A program made the translations under genes and the position numbers. A DNA stretch of 64,000 nucleotides from Straminergon stramineum (Eukaryota; Streptophyta; Bryopsida; Hypnales; Calliergonaceae), in NCBI GenBank assembly GCA_963920665.1, contig OY987273.1, forward strand, positions 6,822,501-6,886,500. The letters are read 5' to 3'. Below, in pieces: positions 58,286-64,000 of this stretch (position 1 is the stretch's first letter; each line of letters starts with the position of its first letter). The notes below the pieces were generated by a model. That model was not told where the DNA came from. It was given only the letters and a program-made list of their open reading frames with translations, and searched no databases.

Positions 58286-61200
58286 ATCTTGTTTGTGAAA
58301 ATCCAAAGTGTGATTACTTAGCAAGGGCCTCCAAAATGAATAAAACTGAGTGGAGTGGTTACACAAGCTTCCCTTTTGCAATATGGGATAGTCCTCCCAA
58401 AGATTCTACTCTAGTATGTAAGGTCTGTAGAAAGGCACTAGTGTGCTCAAGAACATACAATGCTAGGATACACTACTCCTATAGTGATAATCCGAAAATG
58501 AATAGGGCTGCAATTCACATTAGAGATCACTATCACCCTATTGCAAGAGGCATGTATAGAGATTCTACTAGGCATATATGTGGACTCATTGCAGAGCAAG
58601 TGGCAAAAACACCAACGGCCACAAACTTTGCAATTGTTCTTTCCTTTAGCAAAAATTTTCTAACGAAATATCTCTTTCATAACAGATAGGGAGAGAAGGA
58701 GATATTGAAAGGGGAGGAACTAGAGGAAGTCATGGATCGATTCCAATATTTGAGCAATCCAAATATACGGAATGTTATCTCTTTCATCCGCTCAAACAAC
58801 CGAAGAGGGGTCATTGACAACATTATGACTATGAAGGAGTCAAAGTTCGAATTCATACACGACAGTATCTTCCCTAGGCAAGGCAAAGAAAAAGTGTACA
58901 TTTTCAAAATGCTCATAGAAGGACCTGGAAGTGGAGTAGACCTTGTCGGAGGTGATTTGTAAAATGTGTGGATAATGTTTGACCACATCAAATGTGTAAA
59001 GGAATGGACTACAATGGCTTGCTACATATATGATCCTTAGTACATAAAGGTCATGACCATTTCAACATGTGATATGCAATCTAAAGACACCGAGATCCAA
59101 ATACAATTTTGGAGGTACTTGAACGCTGTCATGTTACGGAATGTTGTTGACCATACAAAATTTAAGGGATTCATGGATGATAGTGCTATGGCCAATTAGA
59201 ATACAATTCGCATTGTCTATAAAAGTGGTTCTATTGATGATAGAATGGAAAATCGTGAAAGGACTTGTTTGTTGCATTGGACTACTTCTCTTCAAAAACA
59301 CACCCAAAAGCACATCAAAGAAGCATTCCAACAGCAACATAATACACTTTGCAAGCAATACAAAGATTATTAGACTATGGAGAAGGCAGAGACACGATAT
59401 CATGCGATTCAATTATGGTGGTTGTCATGTGGAGTTGCCAATGAAGAAGCACTTCATCACTTGGATCATTGGCTAGTATTTTGGCATTTTTGGTATAGGC
59501 AATGGGGAGGCTTCATGCAAACGGTAAGTCAATATCTCATTTCATAAGTTGTATTCTTAAGGAAAACGTATACCAGTCAAGTAATTATATGTACTTACAT
59601 AGTTGTATGGATGCTTAAATATTATTTATTTATTTTGTATCAAATTACCCTTATACTTTATACACTTCCATATAAATTTCTCATCAATGTTTGTTTGGTA
59701 TCGAAAACACAAGTAACAAGAGACACCCGTAGAACATCAATCGGATCCAACTGATGTTTCAGCGGTGCCTCCTAGTACCCCCATTTTCAGTTCTCACTAA
59801 GGAAAACTAAAAATTGAGGGCATGGCCTTGAGAAACGTGTATTTTATATTACGACCAAGTTTAGTAATTATTGCATTGCTCTTTTCTTGAGAATTGATGT
59901 ATTTTTATATGGATTTCTATTTGACTCTCTTCGATGTTATTTATTGTAAATTAAGACTCAATCATTGCAATTTACAAATATAATTGCCTATGAGGTATGT
60001 GACTAAAAATGCAAATTCATATATACCCTGAACCGTCTACGGATTTGTAGGATTTGAGTTTGTAGGAGATGGCAAACATGCCTTCGCGCAATTTGTCAGA
60101 AATTATCCATAACAAATGGCTCCAAATGATGAGAAACCAAGGAAACAATTTGTTTGATGCCACTTGCAACAACAATTTCGGGCTTGGATGCAAATGACTA
60201 ACTATCATACATATTTGAGAAGACACACATGTGCATCTAGTCCGTCAAAGAGGGAGTTGAAGTTGAGAGCTGCAAGGTAAAGCAAGGATTCCAAGAAAAT
60301 GATTGAGGCCTTGAACACATTGCGTAGAGCTAAGGGGTTCAGAACGCAAGTACCACATCTAGAAAGAGATGAAATTTTTGGAAGCACAAAGAGGAAGTTG
60401 AATGTACCCATTGGTGATGTTCGAGACTCATATCAACCAAACAAAGTTAATTTTTTTCAACCTTGTGTTCAAATAAGGTCCACAACAGCTTCTATGGAGT
60501 CTATACAGGGCAAAGAAACACAACCTCGGGTGAACCCTTCCCAACATGTCATAGTTGCCTTTGAAAGCAATTGTGACACGTTGAAGTGGCAAATAGCGAG
60601 GACCAACCACAAATTGAACGCAAGATGTCAAGCTCAACAATGGGGAGCCAACATCAAATGCACCACAAAAATTGCAAGGAGATAAAAAGGATCTACAGCT
60701 CCCACCTATCATGGGAGAAAAGAAGATTATAGGAGTAAATGAGAGGTGGTGATGGACTTCTGGTTATACTAAGATGATATTGAAAGATGTGTGAAAGGTA
60801 TGAAGTGAAGGTGGGTCATTGATTAGCTAGAAGTACTAGAAGTTTGGCCTATTTTGACTAGGATCAATCTGAGCCAAGAAGAGACCTTGCTCCTACAACA
60901 TGCGGGTTTCTACCTCCAAGAGCAACCTACATTGTCACCATGGTGACTTTTCAACATGTCCCAGATCTTCAAGAGTGTTGTATATGACCACCCTATGCCC
61001 TCAAATCTGGATGTGTATCCCATAGTTAGGAACAACTGAACCATACAGAGAATTCCAAATGCACCATCTATAGAATAGCGAAACAAGTTGAAGAGTGCAG
61101 GTAACATCAAAGGTCAAATCTTTGGAGTAACATTGCTTCCTTTTCCAAGCCTAGGTGTAATTCTATTGTTGGAGATAGAGGTAGACCATAACAGAAACAT

Positions 61201-61411
61201 TTATCAAATAACTGTGGGTATGTTTCTCAGGTGCATATGTCTGGACTTTGTAAACATGGTTGTTTTTGCTATTGGAGGTTGTCATCAATATGTGAATTGC
61301 AAGCACCTATACCACTTGTACCGCTACTTCTGTAAGATGGACATCCATGATCACAAATTCATTCATGCACCAAGTTATAGCTTCAATGAGTTGAAACTAC
61401 TTCTAGTTTGA
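58240..61411 (+). pseudogene. Decayed MULE-like (Mutator-type) transposase
   Basis: One frame stays readable from 58240 to about 59510 with five internal stops (four TAG, one TAA). Motifs: Cys/His-rich start (CENPKCDYL; CKVCRKALVC), then RAAIHIRDHYHPIARGMYRD. The catalytic core follows the Mutator pattern: Asp in MFDHIK (58981), Glu in DTEIQIQFW (59092), Asp in FMDDSAMAN (59176-59181), and C-x2-H in RTCLLHW (59266-59277). After LWWLSCGVANEEALHHLDHW and WHFWYRQWGGFM a possible GTAAGT donor (59523) suggests an intron. Downstream pieces (SRNLSEIIHNKWLQ near 60075; frame 60299-60685; the C-terminal HQYVNCKHLYHLYRYFC to 61411) complete the gene. The DDE-plus-CxxH order supports MULE; the exact clade is not identified. 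A Cys-rich end recalls SWIM-like fingers but does not match one clearly. Confidence 0.68.
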
Positions 61412-61653
61412 GTGGGAATCATCACAATTCTAGAGTAGGCATGAATTCATTTATCCACGTACTTCATTCATATTGTATTCATTCATATATATTATGATTG
61501 AAATGATTTGCAATGTATTGAATTGAAATATTAATGCATTCATGAAATAGAAAAGCATGTTTCATTGGTCAATTATTTTGTAGTTAATTTATACAAATGA
61601 TTGAAATATACCACCCTAATCCCTATTTCAATAAGGCATATATGAATACACAA

Positions 61654-61985
61654 TTTTTTCCTCCCCTTTTTTCCTAGTGTTTTTTCATTTTTTAAACTTC
61701 TTCATAGTCTTTTTAATTCCATTGTTTTTCCTTTCATTTCCGCATTTGCTTCCGGGTTTTTTCCATTATACGTTCTTCCTAGTTTTCCTTTACTCCAAAT
61801 TTTTCCTTTCCCCATTATTTTTTTCTTTTCCCATGTTTTCACTTTTCCATATTTGTTTTCCCTTTTTTTTTTGTCTTTCCCCAGTTTTTTCCCTTTCCCC
61901 ATTTTTTTTTCCTTTTCCCATTTTTTTGTCTTTCCCCATTTTTTTTTTCTATTCCCATTTTTTTCCTTTCCCCATTTTTTGGGGG
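61654..61985 (+). repeat. Polypyrimidine low-complexity tract
   Basis: About 330 bp of nearly pure C/T on the top strand, made of repeated TTTCC(T/C)TTTTCCCATTTTTTT-like units with few purines. The long open frames on both strands here (Phe-rich, or Lys/Gly-rich) come from this composition and are not genes. It starts about 240 bp after the end of the MULE-like gene. Confidence 0.85.
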
Positions 61986-61989
61986 CTAC

Positions 61990-62795
61990 TTATTACAATT
62001 TCTTTTTAGGATGTCAACATTTGGTAGTAAATTTCAATCATTACAAAAAATAAATTTTATAATTCAAAATTAGATGAAGGAAAGAACTTTAAGATTAGGG
62101 TGAAATGTCTACTACAAATCCACCATGGCTTGTGGTCGTCATCTCACCCAAACCTTTAGATTGTTTACTCATTCTACCCATATGCACTTATACAAGAGCA
62201 CGTGAAAAATCCCAATCATTATGGGACATTCAAACCCCTAAATTCTATGTATTCAAATTAGGTAGTCAAAACAACACAACTAAGTTGTGCCTATATGACA
62301 TCTATCTAAAATACTCACAACATCTAGCATATTTTCCATTGTAATCATTGAACTAAATGGTGAAACTTTCCAATAAAGTTTTAAGGTCTTTTTCCATAGT
62401 AATAAGCAATTTTAGAAGAATAAAAAATGAATCATTCCACAATCCATGGTTTTAGGGCACGTAGTCATACGTCATAATACTTACTATGAATAGGAACTTT
62501 TCCTCTATTTTTGGAAAAAAGATGAAGAAAAAAAATTGGGTGGCAAAAAATTCCAAAAAAAAGGTTTTGTGGGCTCTAGGCTCACAAGCTCCATGCTCCA
62601 AGCTCACATGCTCATGGCTCCAAGCTCATACGCTAGTGTTGTTGCCTCGGCCGCTAATCGTTTTTCCAATTGCTCCATCTGTTCGCCCGATGGTGCGTCC
62701 ACTGGCCCATCCCCTTATCCGCTGCGTCGTCCACCTATTTGGAATCTCGTCCACATGTTAGTTGTCATGTCTGCTTTTTGTTGAAGGCCATATGA
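61990..62795. other. Spacer with a short GCTCCA/AGCTCA repeat
   Basis: No gene. At 62574-62635 the words CTCACAAGCTCCATGCTCCA and CTCATGGCTCCAAGCTCATA form a small decayed tandem repeat. A similar CTCACGAGCTCACAAGCTTA occurs at 9963-9985. Confidence 0.45.
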
Positions 62796-62802
62796 ACCAG
62801 TG

Positions 62803-63655
62803 TGAACCACCATATTGATTCTCTATTTAAAAATTCAAAAATATAAATATTAGGTGTGATTTTATGAATCCGGAAGTGTTAGTACTCCAGATTAAACTAT
62901 AACCATCAATTAGGGGGGTTTCCACTAACTAGCAATGAAAACTTCAAGAGGTTAGGGCGGAATACTAGAAAATGCAATTAGGAGAAAATTAGAGGAAATT
63001 CTAAGGAAAAAAATTGGGTTCTAAAACTAAAAAGAGATTAAGCAAGATTTGGTAGAGTAATCAAATTAGGCTAATGGTAAAATGATGAAAAAATGAAAAC
63101 CAAAAATAAAAAACCAAATTGCAAACAAAAAACTAGGAGTATAAAAAGAAACTAGAGGTAAATTAAAAACTACAAAAAATAATAAATAATATAAAACACA
63201 AAAGAAGTTAGTTAAACTAAAACTATGGCTAAAACACTAGTGTAGTGAGTAAAACACTAAAATACTGCTAGAAACATTAAAATAGGAATTTATCAGTAAT
63301 TTAGAGTGTTTTTCAATAATTTTGGATGTTTTAAGCTAAATTAGTGTAGTTTACATAAAACTAGCAGATTTATAGTAACATAGCATGATTTACACTAATT
63401 TGGTGCATCTTGCACCAAATTAGTAGATTTATAGTAAATTAGTGTAGGGTGAAAGTAGTTAGGCAAAATTAATCCATTAAAAAGTTTGGATATAGGAAAA
63501 ATTAGGGTTTGAAGCCCTCTCTCTCTCAATTTTTCCAACTTCTTGTGCATGTGTGTTTTGAGAGCAATTTTGTGATTATAGGTGATTCTTAAGCATGAGA
63601 ATCTAGAAAATAAGATGAAGGAATGAAGGTAGGACAATTTGTCGAGTAAGTCACT
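62803..63655 (+). repeat. Dispersed repeat, copy 2 (partner at 12116-12955)
   Basis: Colinear with 12116-12955: ACCACCATATTG, GTTAGTACTCCAGATTAAAC, AATGCAATTAGGAGAAAA, GCAAGATTTGGTAGAGTAA, CAAATTAGGCTAATGGTAAA, the TAGTGTA/TTTATAGTAA internal repeats, CCCTCTCTCTC and AGGACAATTTGTCGAGTAAG. It is on the same strand and noncoding. The similarity may extend a little further on both sides but becomes unclear. Confidence 0.75.
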
Positions 63656-63659
63656 ATTT

Positions 63660-64000
63660 TTTGGGGAAAAAATGATGAAGGAATGATGGGATTGAGGTTA
63701 GATGGAAAAAGGAGTGGAGAGTATTAGGGTTTGTTTAAATTTGGAGGGAACTATCAACTTTGGAGACCGATTGCGGAAGGTTGGAAGTACGGAATGAGTT
63801 GAATTTTTAGGAGGATGGAGAAGAGGAGGTCAGATTTCAACAAGACATGTCTCAATTAATTCCAAGAAAGGACAAGGACAGAGTGGTTAATTTAGTGCAA
63901 GGAGGTCAAGTTGCCTCCGCCAGAGAAGACTGACAACTTTGGTGAGCAACTATGAGAGTTTGGCAAAGTAGTTCAATCTGAATTTTGATAAAGAAAAAGA
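63660..64000. other. Noncoding end of window
   Basis: G/A-rich sequence resembling in composition the stretch after copy 1 (12960-13400). No gene is supported. Confidence 0.3.

Noticed and set aside
61677..62053. Phe/Ser/Pro-rich 110-codon frame, and Lys/Gly-rich frame on the other strand
   Set aside because: Low-complexity polypyrimidine tract with no gene features.

Overview
This window looks like an intergenic, transposon-dominated stretch of a large plant nuclear genome. It is AT-rich. It carries plant-type telomere-box motifs (AAACCCTAA near 5440, TTTAGGG runs near 11820 and 37670), GT-AG introns, plant-style hAT transposases with a DUF659 core, CACTA-type MITEs and a MULE-like transposase. 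I cannot name the species. I see no intact host gene, rRNA, tRNA or CRISPR. Almost every coding stretch is a decayed transposon gene, readable for hundreds of codons in one frame but broken by stops and a few frameshifts.

Layout. 0.4-8.3 kb: a decayed hAT transposase (984-3118, acidic tail to 4259), then a spliced, decayed gene with the hallmarks of a class-beta (N4-cytosine/N6-adenine type) DNA amino-methyltransferase (about 5600-8340). Each is preceded by a GC-rich minisatellite of the same AGTCGCCC-cored repeat. 8.3-19.2 kb: mostly noncoding, with several tandem arrays, one copy of a dispersed repeat and unrecognised gene fragments. 19.3-22.7 kb: the first of five related LTR-like units. 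24.4-26.1 kb: a decayed coiled-coil plus RING-like gene. 26.9-27.9 kb: a second hAT fragment. 28.6-31.0 kb: a DUF7869-type transposon gene (minus strand). 31.2-35.4 kb: a MITE, then an LTR-like unit with a second MITE nested in its leader. 39.3-43.0 and 43.6-47.1 kb: two more LTR-like units. 47.1-48.7 kb: a second DUF7869-type gene. 53.7-57.2 kb: the fifth LTR-like unit (minus strand). 58.2-61.4 kb: a MULE-like transposase. 62.8-63.7 kb: the second copy of the dispersed repeat.

The most unusual signal is the LTR-like family. Two copies (19312-22705 and 53714-57180) begin with TG, end in a decayed CA, and are flanked by exact 5-bp target-site duplications (AAGGA and CTATC). No direct repeat is seen at their ends, and no reverse transcriptase, protease or integrase inside. 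That is the structure of a solo LTR, yet each 3.4-3.5 kb unit contains a 560-665 codon reading frame for a conserved, acidic, coiled-coil protein. It suggests a retrotransposon lineage whose giant LTR itself carries a gene. The second candidate for follow-up is the methyltransferase-like gene sitting downstream of the hAT transposase with a matching upstream repeat module.
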